Made by a program: the position numbers and the translations under genes. Source: SAR202 cluster bacterium Io17-Chloro-G6 (GTDB lineage Bacteria > Chloroflexota > Dehalococcoidia > UBA3495). From it: DNA of 64,000 bases. Of this stretch, positions 54,701 through 63,117 are shown piece by piece; position 1 is the first letter of the stretch; each line of letters opens with the position of its first letter. Location of the stretch: positions 1 through 64,000 of the forward strand of contig MUCT01000041.1 in the NCBI GenBank assembly GCA_002816585.1, read 5' to 3'. The notes below the pieces were generated by a model. That model saw only the letters and a program-made list of their open reading frames with translations, was not told the DNA's origin and did no database searches.

Positions 54701-55507
54701 ATGCTGGAATCACTTAGCTTGGAAGGAAAATCGGTTGTCATAACCGGCGGAGGCACCGGCCTTGGCCTGGCAATGGTCAGGGCCATGGCCCGGGCCGGAG
54801 CGGACCTAGTGATCGCCGGGCGCCGCACGGGCCCCATCGAAGAGGCCGCAGCCGAAGCAATCAGCTTGGGAGTCAGTGCAACCTCCGTGGCAGCAGACGT
54901 GACCGACTCCGCTCAAGTGGCCAACCTCATGAAAACCTGCTTGCAGCAGTTCGGCAAGATCGACGTGTTGCTCAACAACGCCGGCGCCGTCTCCGACAAC
55001 GTCCGAAAGCCCATCTGGGACCTGACTGACGAAGAGTGGGACCGGATCATGAAGGTGAACCTCACAGGTGCGTTCTACTGCTCTCGGGAGGTATCTCGGA
55101 CCATGGTGGACCAGGGCCACGGCAAGATAATCAATGTGGCTTCGGGGTTCGGTATGCGTGGCGGACGGGATATTTATATGTATTGTTGCAGCAAAGGCGG
55201 TATGATCCAACTCAGCCGAGTGCTCTCCTTCAACCTGGCCCGCTACGGAATCACCGCAAACACCATCGTGCCTGGCTTCGTGCCTACGGGTTCAACCGAC
55301 ACCATGTCCGCCAGCCTGCCCAGGGGAGGCGAGTTCCTGCCGACCGGCAAGCTGGGCAAACCGGAGGATTTTGGCCCGCTAGCCGTCTACCTGGCCTCGC
55401 CGGCCTCGGATTACATGACTGGCGAGATGTTCATCGCCGACGGTGGCGGCCTGGCCGGTGGCGTAACGCCCACTGGCCACGCTCCGGTCATAGCATTAGA
55501 AGCATAG
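54701..55507 (+). CDS. Short-chain dehydrogenase/reductase (catalytically complete)
   Basis: The 268-aa SDR has the Rossmann nucleotide motif TGGGTGLGL (residues 15-23), LLNNAGAVSDN, the active-site Tyr161 and Lys165 in YMYCCSKGGM, and a C-terminal GEMFIADGGG. It can bind NAD(P) and oxidise or reduce an alcohol/ketone; substrate is unknown. A ribosome-binding site GAGGG precedes the ATG. A second, catalytically degenerate SDR follows after a palindromic element, and the two may form a heteromer. Confidence 0.92.
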   Translation: MLESLSLEGKSVVITGGGTGLGLAMVRAMARAGADLVIAGRRTGPIEEAAAEAISLGVSATSVAADVTDSAQVANLMKTCLQQFGKIDVLLNNAGAVSDNVRKPIWDLTDEEWDRIMKVNLTGAFYCSREVSRTMVDQGHGKIINVASGFGMRGGRDIYMYCCSKGGMIQLSRVLSFNLARYGITANTIVPGFVPTGSTDTMSASLPRGGEFLPTGKLGKPEDFGPLAVYLASPASDYMTGEMFIADGGGLAGGVTPTGHAPVIALEA

Positions 55508-55524
55508 ACAGAAGTCGCTACAGG

Positions 55525-55594
55525 GCTCCTTCGACAAGCTCAGGATGAGCGGTTAGCGGTGTTCTCCCGCTCATCCTGAGCTTGTCGAAGGAGC
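55525..55594. repeat. Perfect 28-bp palindromic element (REP-like)
   Basis: A 28-bp arm at 55525-55552 (GCTCCTTCGACAAGCTCAGG onward) is repeated in perfect inverted orientation at 55567-55594, with a 14-nt loop. The arm matches the element at 3989-4049. It lies between the two SDR genes and would form a strong mRNA hairpin. Confidence 0.95.
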
Positions 55595-55677
55595 GTTTGT
55601 GTCGTGTTTCCGGATATTGAAACCGTTTTTAGAAGCTTCAACAGATACCTAGCGATCACAGAGATAGGAGAAAGTAG

Positions 55678-56430
55678 ATGCCGGTCCTACCCGAATATGA
55701 CCTTTCCGGCAAGACGGCCATTTTGGCAACATCAGGCGGCAGCGAAGCCCCCTTTCTAGGTCAGGCTTTGGTTGAGGCCGGAGCTAGTCTGTTCGCCGTT
55801 GCCCGCACCCAGGCGCTGTTGGACGCGGTCCTAAATTCCCTGCCAACCGGCTCCAGCGGCGCGGTGATGGACGCCAATGTTCCCGATAGCGCCAAGAATG
55901 TCATGGAGCAATTCGACCGGAACCACGTCAAGGTGGACATTCTAGTTAACGACGCCCGTAGCATGTATGCCCAACCCTTGGAGGAGATTAGCGTCAATGA
56001 ATGGGACGCCGTCCAGACCCGGAATGCCAAGGCGCCCTTTCTGCTCTCCCAACAGGTGCTGCCCCGCATGGCCACGAACGAATACGGCCGGGTGGTCAAC
56101 CTGATCTCCGAGCTGGCTGAAAGGGGCATGATCAACGGCTCGGCCTTCGCCGCCAGTCAGGCTGCCGTTTTGGCTCTGACCCGGTCCCTGGCGGTGGAGT
56201 GGAGCCGGTTCAACATTCGAATCAATACTATCGGCACCGGATTGATGGACACCGAGGGCCAACCGCTGGAGGCACAACAGGAAGAGCTGGCTGTCCGATA
56301 CACCCCCCTCCGCCGCAAGGGCAATCCCAGCGACATCGGCCCCCTGTTGGTCTTCATGTGCTCCGAGTCCTGCGATTACTGCACCGGGCAGCCGGTATAT
56401 GTCGACGGCGGGCTTAACGCACATCCCTAG
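55678..56430 (+). CDS. Degenerate short-chain dehydrogenase/reductase homologue
   Basis: The 250-aa protein keeps the SDR fold length and the C-terminal YCTGQPVYVDGG, but key residues are changed. The nucleotide motif is SGGSEAPFLGQ instead of TGxxxGxG, NNAG is NDAR, and the catalytic Tyr and Lys are F157 and Q161 in SAFAASQAAVLALTRS. It is therefore unlikely to be an active dehydrogenase. It follows an intact SDR on the same strand, 170 bp away, which suggests a regulatory or structural partner. A GGAG-containing ribosome-binding site precedes the ATG, and codon usage looks normal, so it is not a decaying pseudogene. Confidence 0.85.
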   Translation: MPVLPEYDLSGKTAILATSGGSEAPFLGQALVEAGASLFAVARTQALLDAVLNSLPTGSSGAVMDANVPDSAKNVMEQFDRNHVKVDILVNDARSMYAQPLEEISVNEWDAVQTRNAKAPFLLSQQVLPRMATNEYGRVVNLISELAERGMINGSAFAASQAAVLALTRSLAVEWSRFNIRINTIGTGLMDTEGQPLEAQQEELAVRYTPLRRKGNPSDIGPLLVFMCSESCDYCTGQPVYVDGGLNAHP

Positions 56431-56488
56431 CCTAATCTGGGCATGAACCGCCGTATCCGGAGTGCTGTCCTTTCCGTGCCGCCCGTCC

Positions 56489-56518
56489 TTGGAAGTAACG
56501 TTTGGGCTGATGTACAAT
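56489..56518 (+). promoter_or_regulatory. Candidate promoter for the histidine operon
   Basis: TTGGAA (56489-56494) and TACAAT (56513-56518) are 18 bp apart. The leader to the hisZ ATG would be about 65 nt. No His-rich leader peptide was seen. Confidence 0.45.
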
Positions 56519-56588
56519 ATTTCCAGTCCCAAGGCGTCTCAAAACATCCGAGGCGTTCTTATTTATTTGGTACTTTCCGGCTATTTTC

Positions 56589-57818
56589 ATGTACCGCCAA
56601 CTGACCCAATCCAACGATACGGTCTCGCGCATCCAAGGGATGCGCGACCTGTCCGAAGAGCCCTTTCGCCACAAGCTGGGGTTGGAAGACCGGTTGCGCC
56701 AACTTCTCACTGGTTACGGGTACCGCCTGCTGGAGACCCCCGTCTTGGAGCCCACGGAGCTATTCATGAGGAAATCGGGCGGGGAATTGGCCTCCCAGCT
56801 ATATAGTTTCACTGATGCCGGCAGTAGTGCGGTCAGCATGCGCCCGGAGTTCACCTCGCCAATCATGCGGCACTACTTGGAGAACGCGGCCGAGATCTCC
56901 CTCCCGGCGCGTTGGCAGTACTGCGGGCCGGTATTCCGGTTTGATACCTCCCACCCCGAAGCCAGCGGCCAGTTCACCCAGGTGGGTGGCGAATTCATCG
57001 GCTCTTCCGAGATCACAGCCGACGTGGAAGTCCTGAATCTCGCCGTCGCCGTGCCTGCCCAGTTGGGACTGGAGGGCTGGAGCTTGCAACTGGCGGACCT
57101 GGACATACTGGACAGCCTTCTGGACCCGTTGGGCGTTTCCGAACGGGTCCGGTCCTTCATCATCCGGAGCATGCCGCGGCTTCGGGAGGGCCGTTCCGCC
57201 GTGCCCAGATTCCTGGAAGAAGGCAGGTACCTGCACCTCGTGGGAGGGGCAAACGGTCACCTAGACCCAGAAGACGCAGCCCTGCGCCAGGCGGTACAAG
57301 GCCTGGATGATGTGCAAGCAAGATCGGTGCTCCTGGGGCTGTTGCAATGGAATTCGGCTGACCAGCTTGGCCAGCGCACTCCAGAAGACGTGGTGGAACG
57401 ATTGCTCAACAAGATTCGAGGCGCCGGCAGCGAAGACGGGCTACTCCAGGGACTGGAACTGGCCAGCGACCTGGCGGTGATCAAGGGCGAGCCTGACCAA
57501 GCGCTGGAGTCGGTTAGGAAAATCCTGGCATCGGTTGGCGCCAATCAAGATGCCGCAGACCGCCTGTCAGAGGTCGTTCGCCTCCTGTCCAACGGGCCGG
57601 ACACGAAGGGACGGATCGTATTGGACTTTGGCCTGGTCCGAGGGCTAGCGTACTACAATGGGGTTATCTTTGAAGTAGGCCACCCGGATTGGCCGGACTC
57701 CCTGGGAGGCGGTGGCCGGTACGATACCCTTTCCCGGGCGTTGGGCGGCGGCGGCGCGGTCCCGGCCCTTGGTTTTGCTTATAACCTGGATGCCCTCATC
57801 GCCCTGGGCGCGAGTTAG
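56589..57818 (+). CDS. hisZ: ATP phosphoribosyltransferase regulatory subunit (HisZ-like)
   Basis: This 409-aa protein is a histidyl-tRNA-synthetase-like paralogue: it has MRPEFTSPIMRHYLEN, CGPVFRFDTSHPEASGQFTQ, VRGLAYYNGVIFEV and the GGGGRYDTLSRAL loop. It stops right after the catalytic-like core with no anticodon domain, as in HisZ. HisZ normally pairs with a short HisG that lacks its regulatory domain. It heads the histidine operon, directly before hisG (9 bp). Confidence 0.88.
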   Translation: MYRQLTQSNDTVSRIQGMRDLSEEPFRHKLGLEDRLRQLLTGYGYRLLETPVLEPTELFMRKSGGELASQLYSFTDAGSSAVSMRPEFTSPIMRHYLENAAEISLPARWQYCGPVFRFDTSHPEASGQFTQVGGEFIGSSEITADVEVLNLAVAVPAQLGLEGWSLQLADLDILDSLLDPLGVSERVRSFIIRSMPRLREGRSAVPRFLEEGRYLHLVGGANGHLDPEDAALRQAVQGLDDVQARSVLLGLLQWNSADQLGQRTPEDVVERLLNKIRGAGSEDGLLQGLELASDLAVIKGEPDQALESVRKILASVGANQDAADRLSEVVRLLSNGPDTKGRIVLDFGLVRGLAYYNGVIFEVGHPDWPDSLGGGGRYDTLSRALGGGGAVPALGFAYNLDALIALGAS

Positions 57819-57827
57819 GCCAGCGCA

Positions 57828-58871
57828 TTGACTGATCAAGAACAAACCCAGAGCAACGGACACGGCCCGCTGCGCATTGCCCTGCCCAGCGACGGCGAGT
57901 TATACGACTCTACCCTTGGCTTCATGAAAGCCTGCGGTCTGCCGGTCTCCCGGCCCAACGCCCGGCGTTATACTGGCTCCGTCCCCGCCATTCCCGGCGT
58001 GGAGGTGTTGTTCCAGCGTACCGCCGACGTTACCCAGAAAGTGGAAGAAGGCAGCGCGGAACTGGGCGTGACTGGCCTGGACCGGGTGCTGGAATACCGC
58101 AACGATGACTCGCGGGCGGCGGTGCTGATTGCAGACCTAAAATACGGCCGTTGCGAGTTCGTGATGGCTGTGCCCAATTCCTGGATGGACGTGACGTCCC
58201 TCTCCGACCTGGCCGACCTGGCCCTGGAGTTCCGCCAAGAGGGTAAGCAACTGCGCATCGCCACCAAGTACCCGCGGCTGTTGCGTGGTTATCTCTACGA
58301 GCGGGGCATCAACTATTTCACACTGGTCCCGGCCAGTGGCGCCATGGAAGCGGCCCCTGCGGCCGGATACGCCGATCTGATCGCCGACATTACGGCCACC
58401 GGGGTTACCCTGCGTGAGAACCAACTGAAGACCCTGGACGAGGGCACGATCTTGGCCTCGCAAGCCTGCTTGATCGCCAATCCGGTGTTGCTTGCGGCTT
58501 CTGGAGAAGCGCTGGCACTGGCCCGCTCCATCGTTGAGTTGATGGACGGTCACTTGAGGGCCGAACCCTTCTACCGTGTCACCGCCAATGTGCGCGCGTC
58601 GTCGGCGGAGGAGGTCAGTTCGACAGTGCTGGCCCGTCCCGACTTGGCCGGCCTGCGGGGTCCAACGGTCGCCAGAGTCTATAACATCCAAGAGGAGGAC
58701 TGGTACAACGTGAGCCTGCTGATCCAAAAAGGTCAACTGCTGGAAGCGGTGGACCACCTCCGGGACTGCGGGGCCATCGACGTGGCTGCCTCCCAATTGA
58801 GCTACCTATTCGATGGTCACTCCCAGGCGTACAAGACCATTTTCGGGGAGGGCAAACCGGCCCAGAGCTAA
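57828..58871 (+). CDS. hisG: ATP phosphoribosyltransferase with C-terminal domain (long HisG)
   Basis: HisG starts histidine synthesis by joining ATP to PRPP. The catalytic domains show LRIALPSDGELYDSTLGF, GVTGLDRVLEY and the PRPP loop DITATGVTLRENQLK. The protein is 347 aa, and after MDGHLRAEPFYRVTAN there are about 90 residues that look like the ACT-like regulatory domain of long HisG (LRGPTVARVYNI, then LEAVDHLRDCGAIDVAASQL). The start is a TTG. Long HisG usually acts without HisZ, but hisZ is adjacent here. Confidence 0.92.
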   Translation: MTDQEQTQSNGHGPLRIALPSDGELYDSTLGFMKACGLPVSRPNARRYTGSVPAIPGVEVLFQRTADVTQKVEEGSAELGVTGLDRVLEYRNDDSRAAVLIADLKYGRCEFVMAVPNSWMDVTSLSDLADLALEFRQEGKQLRIATKYPRLLRGYLYERGINYFTLVPASGAMEAAPAAGYADLIADITATGVTLRENQLKTLDEGTILASQACLIANPVLLAASGEALALARSIVELMDGHLRAEPFYRVTANVRASSAEEVSSTVLARPDLAGLRGPTVARVYNIQEEDWYNVSLLIQKGQLLEAVDHLRDCGAIDVAASQLSYLFDGHSQAYKTIFGEGKPAQS

Positions 58872-59654
58872 ATGGGTCGAGACCCTTTTGAGATAATGCC
58901 AAATCTGCCGATGCACATATATCTGGCCGACCAGGTTGCCGAACAATTGGACCGCAACTACGTCTTCGACCACCTGGGTAGTTACTATTTGGGTTCCACC
59001 GCCCCTGACATCCGCGCCATGACCAAACTGCCCAGGGAGTTGACTCACTTTGCCCCCCTCTCGGTGAAGGAAGTCGGCACCGGAACCAGGACCATGTTCC
59101 AGATGCATCCCGAGTTGAGTGAAGCGATGTCCCCCGCCTCTCAGGCCTTCTTGGCCGGGTACATCAGCCACCTGGCGGCGGACGAAATCTGGATCACAAG
59201 CGTGTTTAGGCCCCATTTCGATACATCACTGGAAGATAGCCGGCTGACCGACAACCAAGTGGAAGCCAACATCTGGGACCGGGCAATGCAGCTGGACTTG
59301 GACCGCCACGCCCTGCCTCATCTGAACGTAGACAACCACCCCAAGGAGTTGTTGGCCTGTTCCGATCAGGACGTATCCATGCCCTTCTTTGAAGACGGTC
59401 TGCTAACTGAATGGAAGGACCGGGTCGGACGGTTCCCAGTCTGGGAGTTCACCTGGGACCGGTTGAAAGGCGCCCTGAACCGGATGTACCGCGATGACGA
59501 GGGGGTGCAGCGGACCGTGGAGCAATTCCTGGAAGGGATGCCGCGCAGTCTGGAACAGGTCTACGAGAAGGTCCAGGAGGCCGAGGTGTCGGCCTACCAG
59601 GAACGCGCCATGGCCGCAACCATCGCCCAGGTCCGCGCATTCGTTCCGGACTAG
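58872..59654 (+). CDS. Zinc-dependent phospholipase C-like protein
   Basis: This 260-aa protein resembles the zinc-dependent phospholipase C/S1-P1 nuclease-like family. It has PNLPMHIYLADQVAEQL, LGSTAPDIRAMTK with a ligand Asp, LTHFAPLS and GYISHLAADEIWI with His and Asp ligands. No signal peptide is seen. It starts right after the hisG stop and precedes hisD, so it is probably in the his transcript. Substrate and link to histidine synthesis are unknown; the family includes proteins annotated only as hydrolases. Confidence 0.72.
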   Translation: MGRDPFEIMPNLPMHIYLADQVAEQLDRNYVFDHLGSYYLGSTAPDIRAMTKLPRELTHFAPLSVKEVGTGTRTMFQMHPELSEAMSPASQAFLAGYISHLAADEIWITSVFRPHFDTSLEDSRLTDNQVEANIWDRAMQLDLDRHALPHLNVDNHPKELLACSDQDVSMPFFEDGLLTEWKDRVGRFPVWEFTWDRLKGALNRMYRDDEGVQRTVEQFLEGMPRSLEQVYEKVQEAEVSAYQERAMAATIAQVRAFVPD

Positions 59655-59683
59655 ACTGACACAGAAAGCAATGGAGAAACCCT

Positions 59684-61024
59684 TTGGCCCTTAACGTGAT
59701 ACATGGAGTCCAGAACGCCGAGAACGTTTTGGTCCGAATCGACCCCCTGGACCTGGACTCGCTGCCCGAATCGGTGTTGGCCCGGACCGAAGAAGCCTTC
59801 GGTAAAGGAGTGACGGCGGAGCAGTCGATTCTCCAGATGCTGGCCGACGTGCGCCGCGAGGGCGACGCCGCGGTGCTTCGTTACGCCAAACTCCTGGATG
59901 ATTCCGACCTGGAAAATTTCCGGGTGACTGAAGAGCAGATGGCCCAGGCCAGGGCATCGGTCAGCAAGGAACTGCGGGAGTCCCTGGAACTTGCCGCCCA
60001 ACGGGTGCGGGAATTCCACCAGGCAACCATGCCCAACCAATGGGTCGACCGTGAACAGGGCTTGGGAGAGCTGGTGCGGCCGCTGGACCGGATCGGCCTC
60101 TACGCTCCCGGTGGCAGCGCCGCCTACCCTTCGACTGTTTTGATGACAGCTATTCCCGCCAGGGTGGCTGGTGTCCGCGAGGTTATCCTCTGTACGCCGC
60201 CCCAGCGCGGAGAAGCATTGAACCCGGCAGTGATCGCCGCCGCTGAGATCGCCGGTGTGGACGCCCTCTATCAGGTGGGCGGAGTGCCGGCCATAGCGGC
60301 CATGGCCTACGGTACCCAGTCGGTGCCCAAAGTAGACAAGATCTGCGGTCCAGGCAACGTCTTCGTGGCCTACGCTAAGAAGTTGGTCCAGGGGCAGGTC
60401 GACATCGACGGGGTCTTCGGCCCCACCGAGACCATTGTGCTGGCCGACGAGACCGCCAACGCCAACTTTTGCGCCGCCGACCTCATAGCTCAAGCAGAGC
60501 ACGATCCTCTGGCCACCGCCATCTTGATTACCAACAGTCAGGACTTGATCACGCAGGTGGAGGCGGAGGTCGACCGGATGTTGTCCTCCCAGCCCCGGGG
60601 CGAAATCGCCAAGGCGGCCCTCGACCGGCAGGGCCGGGTGGTGTTGGTCGATTCACTGGAGGACGCTGTTGACCTGGTGAACCGCATCGCTCCGGAGCAC
60701 CTGTGCTTGCTGGTGGACGATCCCTGGTCTTGGGTCGACAAGATCAAGCACGCCGGAGGATTGTTCCTGGGGGAGTTCTCCCCGGAGGTCATGGGCGACT
60801 ACATCGCCGGACCCAGCCACGTTATGCCCACCGGAGGCACCGCCCGGTTTGGATCTGCCCTGAGCGTGCATCACTTTCTGCGGACCATGCCGGTGGTCGG
60901 TCTCAGTCCCACCGAGTTTCAAAAGTTGGGCCAGGCTGCCGTGCACATAGCTGATGCCGAGGGGCTGAGCGGACATGCCAGCGCCATTCAGGTGCGGCTC
61001 GATTCGCTGGCCAACGGCGCTTAA
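59684..61024 (+). CDS. hisD: Histidinol dehydrogenase
   Basis: HisD performs the last two oxidations to histidine. The 446-aa protein has GLYAPGGSAAYPSTVLMTAIPA, KICGPGNVFVAYAK, GPTETIVLAD, the zinc ligands in AQAEHD, and the active-site His in IAPEHL and GPSHVMPTGG. The TTG start is preceded by GGAG. It lies between the phospholipase-like gene and hisC. Confidence 0.96.
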   Translation: MALNVIHGVQNAENVLVRIDPLDLDSLPESVLARTEEAFGKGVTAEQSILQMLADVRREGDAAVLRYAKLLDDSDLENFRVTEEQMAQARASVSKELRESLELAAQRVREFHQATMPNQWVDREQGLGELVRPLDRIGLYAPGGSAAYPSTVLMTAIPARVAGVREVILCTPPQRGEALNPAVIAAAEIAGVDALYQVGGVPAIAAMAYGTQSVPKVDKICGPGNVFVAYAKKLVQGQVDIDGVFGPTETIVLADETANANFCAADLIAQAEHDPLATAILITNSQDLITQVEAEVDRMLSSQPRGEIAKAALDRQGRVVLVDSLEDAVDLVNRIAPEHLCLLVDDPWSWVDKIKHAGGLFLGEFSPEVMGDYIAGPSHVMPTGGTARFGSALSVHHFLRTMPVVGLSPTEFQKLGQAAVHIADAEGLSGHASAIQVRLDSLANGA

Positions 61025-61063
61025 ACTTTAAGTCTAAATATTAAATCGGCCAGGCCATTTGAG

Positions 61064-62167
61064 ATGACCCAGAGTAAAGAAACCCAAGCGATCCCATCCA
61101 TGCTGCCCCACATACAGGCATTGGAGACCTACGAGGGTGTCGACCCCATGGAGGTCATGGCGGAGCGGGCCGGGATCCCTCCGGAGAAGATAATCCGCCT
61201 GAACGGCAATGAAAACCCCTATGGGCCCTCGCCCAAGGTGGCCGAGGCCCTGGGCAGCTACCAGAATTTCAACTACTATCCCGACCCCGGACAGCGCAAC
61301 CTGCGCCGGGTGCTGGCCGGTTATCTGAAAGTGGAACCAGACCAGATCGTGGCGGGCAACGGCAGTGATGAGTTGATCGATCTCTTGCTCCGCATGTATG
61401 TGGGCGTCGGTGACAATGTCATCACCCCCTCGCCAACCTTCGGCATGTACTCGTTCTCGGCGGGCATCTGCGGGGGCCGGGCCATCCCGGTGGAAAGGGA
61501 TGGTAATTTCGAGATCGACCTGGAAGCCATGAAAGCGGCCATCACGTCGAAGAGCAAGATAATATTCCTGACCTCGCCCAACAACCCCACCGGAAACCTC
61601 GTTCCCGAGGCCCAGACCAGGGCTCTGCTGGACACGGGGCTACTGGTGGTGATGGACGAGGCCTACTTCGAGTTCTGCGGCGAAACCGCCATTCCCATGC
61701 TGTCCGAATATAGAAACCTGGTGGTGCTGCGGACGTTCAGCAAATGGGCCGGACTGGCCGGATTGCGGATCGGAGTGGGCGCGATGGACCCAGAGGTGGC
61801 TGCCACTATGATGGCGATGAAGCCGCCTTACAGCGTCAATCTGGCCGCCGAGGTGGCTTTGACCACCTCGTTGGAGGACACCCCCGGCCTATTGGTGCGG
61901 GTGGAACAGATAGTTACTGAACGCGACCGGATGATCGAGCTTCTGCGGCAGATTCCTGGTTTGACTCCGTTGCCGTCCCAGGCCAACTTCATACTTTGCC
62001 AGGTGCCCGAGGGCCGCGGCAAAGAAATTTTTGACGGACTAAGCAGCAGGGGTATATTCCTGCGTTACTGGGGCAACGGGCGGTTGAAAGATTATATCCG
62101 GACCAGCATCGGTCTGCCCCATGAGACCGACGCCGTGGTTGAAGCTTTCGCGGAGTTGTGCGCCTGA
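61064..62167 (+). CDS. hisC: Histidinol-phosphate aminotransferase
   Basis: The 367-aa PLP enzyme transaminates imidazole acetol phosphate. RLNGNENPYGPSPKVAEAL is the N-terminal motif, TSPNNPTGNLVP binds the cofactor, DEAYFEF follows, and the PLP lysine lies in TFSKWAGLAGLRIG. The C-terminal RTSIGLPHETD is typical. It sits between hisD and hisB. Confidence 0.96.
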   Translation: MTQSKETQAIPSMLPHIQALETYEGVDPMEVMAERAGIPPEKIIRLNGNENPYGPSPKVAEALGSYQNFNYYPDPGQRNLRRVLAGYLKVEPDQIVAGNGSDELIDLLLRMYVGVGDNVITPSPTFGMYSFSAGICGGRAIPVERDGNFEIDLEAMKAAITSKSKIIFLTSPNNPTGNLVPEAQTRALLDTGLLVVMDEAYFEFCGETAIPMLSEYRNLVVLRTFSKWAGLAGLRIGVGAMDPEVAATMMAMKPPYSVNLAAEVALTTSLEDTPGLLVRVEQIVTERDRMIELLRQIPGLTPLPSQANFILCQVPEGRGKEIFDGLSSRGIFLRYWGNGRLKDYIRTSIGLPHETDAVVEAFAELCA

Positions 62168-62194
62168 ATCGTGTGACTACACCGTGAGGAGAGA

Positions 62195-62827
62195 GTGATG
62201 GCGCCTAGAAAACCGGCGCTGGCCAAGAAAACCAGCCGGACCGCGACTATTGAGCGAAAGACCGGCGAGACCGAGATAAATCTCACGCTGGACCTCGACG
62301 GCCAGGGCGTTTATGACGTGGATACCGGCAACGGATTCCTCGACCACATGATCAGCCAGATATCGCGGCACGGATTGATTGACATAACACTGCATGCCAA
62401 GGGTGACATCCACACGGGTTGGCACCACCTGGTGGAGGACGTGGCCATCACCCTGGGACGGGCCTTCAACGAAGCCTTGGGCGATGCCCGGGGCATCCGC
62501 CGCATGGGCCACGCCATGGTGCCCTTGGATGAGACCCTGGCCATGGTGGCGCTGGACTGCAGCGGCCGTGGTTACGCGGTGATCGAAACGACCCTGGACG
62601 AAATCATGGTGGAGACCCTGCCCGGCTCACTGGTGAAACACTTCTTCGAGTCATTCGCCCTGGAGGGGAAGATCAACCTCCACGCCAAGATCATGACCGG
62701 GGTCAGCCCGCACCACAAAGCCGAAGCGCTGTGTAAAGCCCTGGCCCGTTCCCTGCGCGACGCCCTGGAACCGGACCCCCGCGCCCCCTCCCAGATCCCC
62801 AGCACCAAGGGGACCCTCAGCGGGTAG
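62195..62827 (+). CDS. hisB: Imidazoleglycerol-phosphate dehydratase
   Basis: This 210-aa dehydratase has GNGFLDHMISQISRHG, HHLVEDVAITLGRAFNEALG with metal ligands, GIRRMGHAMVPLDETLA and HHKAEALCKALARSLRDAL. The residues just before HHLVED are HTGW instead of the more common IDDHH-type pattern, so one side of the metal site may differ slightly. It is monofunctional, with no phosphatase domain. It ends the his run seen here; no terminator was found in the 290-bp gap that follows (62828-63117). Confidence 0.95.
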   Translation: MMAPRKPALAKKTSRTATIERKTGETEINLTLDLDGQGVYDVDTGNGFLDHMISQISRHGLIDITLHAKGDIHTGWHHLVEDVAITLGRAFNEALGDARGIRRMGHAMVPLDETLAMVALDCSGRGYAVIETTLDEIMVETLPGSLVKHFFESFALEGKINLHAKIMTGVSPHHKAEALCKALARSLRDALEPDPRAPSQIPSTKGTLSG

Positions 62828-63117
62828 TTTTTTCTGGCGGTGGCAAATACCTGAGCTCAGCCGTCCATAACGGCGGTTGTGCGAATCTCCGGCTGCCGCC
62901 GAACTAATTAGTCAGAATAAATGGTTTGACCAATTTTACCATCGAACACGGAAATGACTAATTTCTAGGAAGAAAAGAGGGCAGCAAGGGGTGGCCATCT
63001 CTTAACGACGGTTGTCGTCCCACGTTTACTAAACCGCAGAGGCAATGCGACGATTCCGGATAGCTGGTAAACTCATTCAATCGTTGTACTCTGCGCTTCG
63101 AGGAGACCATACGCCAG

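Noticed and set aside
55678..56430. Degenerate SDR considered as a pseudogene
   Set aside because: The frame is full-length, has a good ribosome-binding site and a normal C-terminus; loss is limited to catalytic positions.
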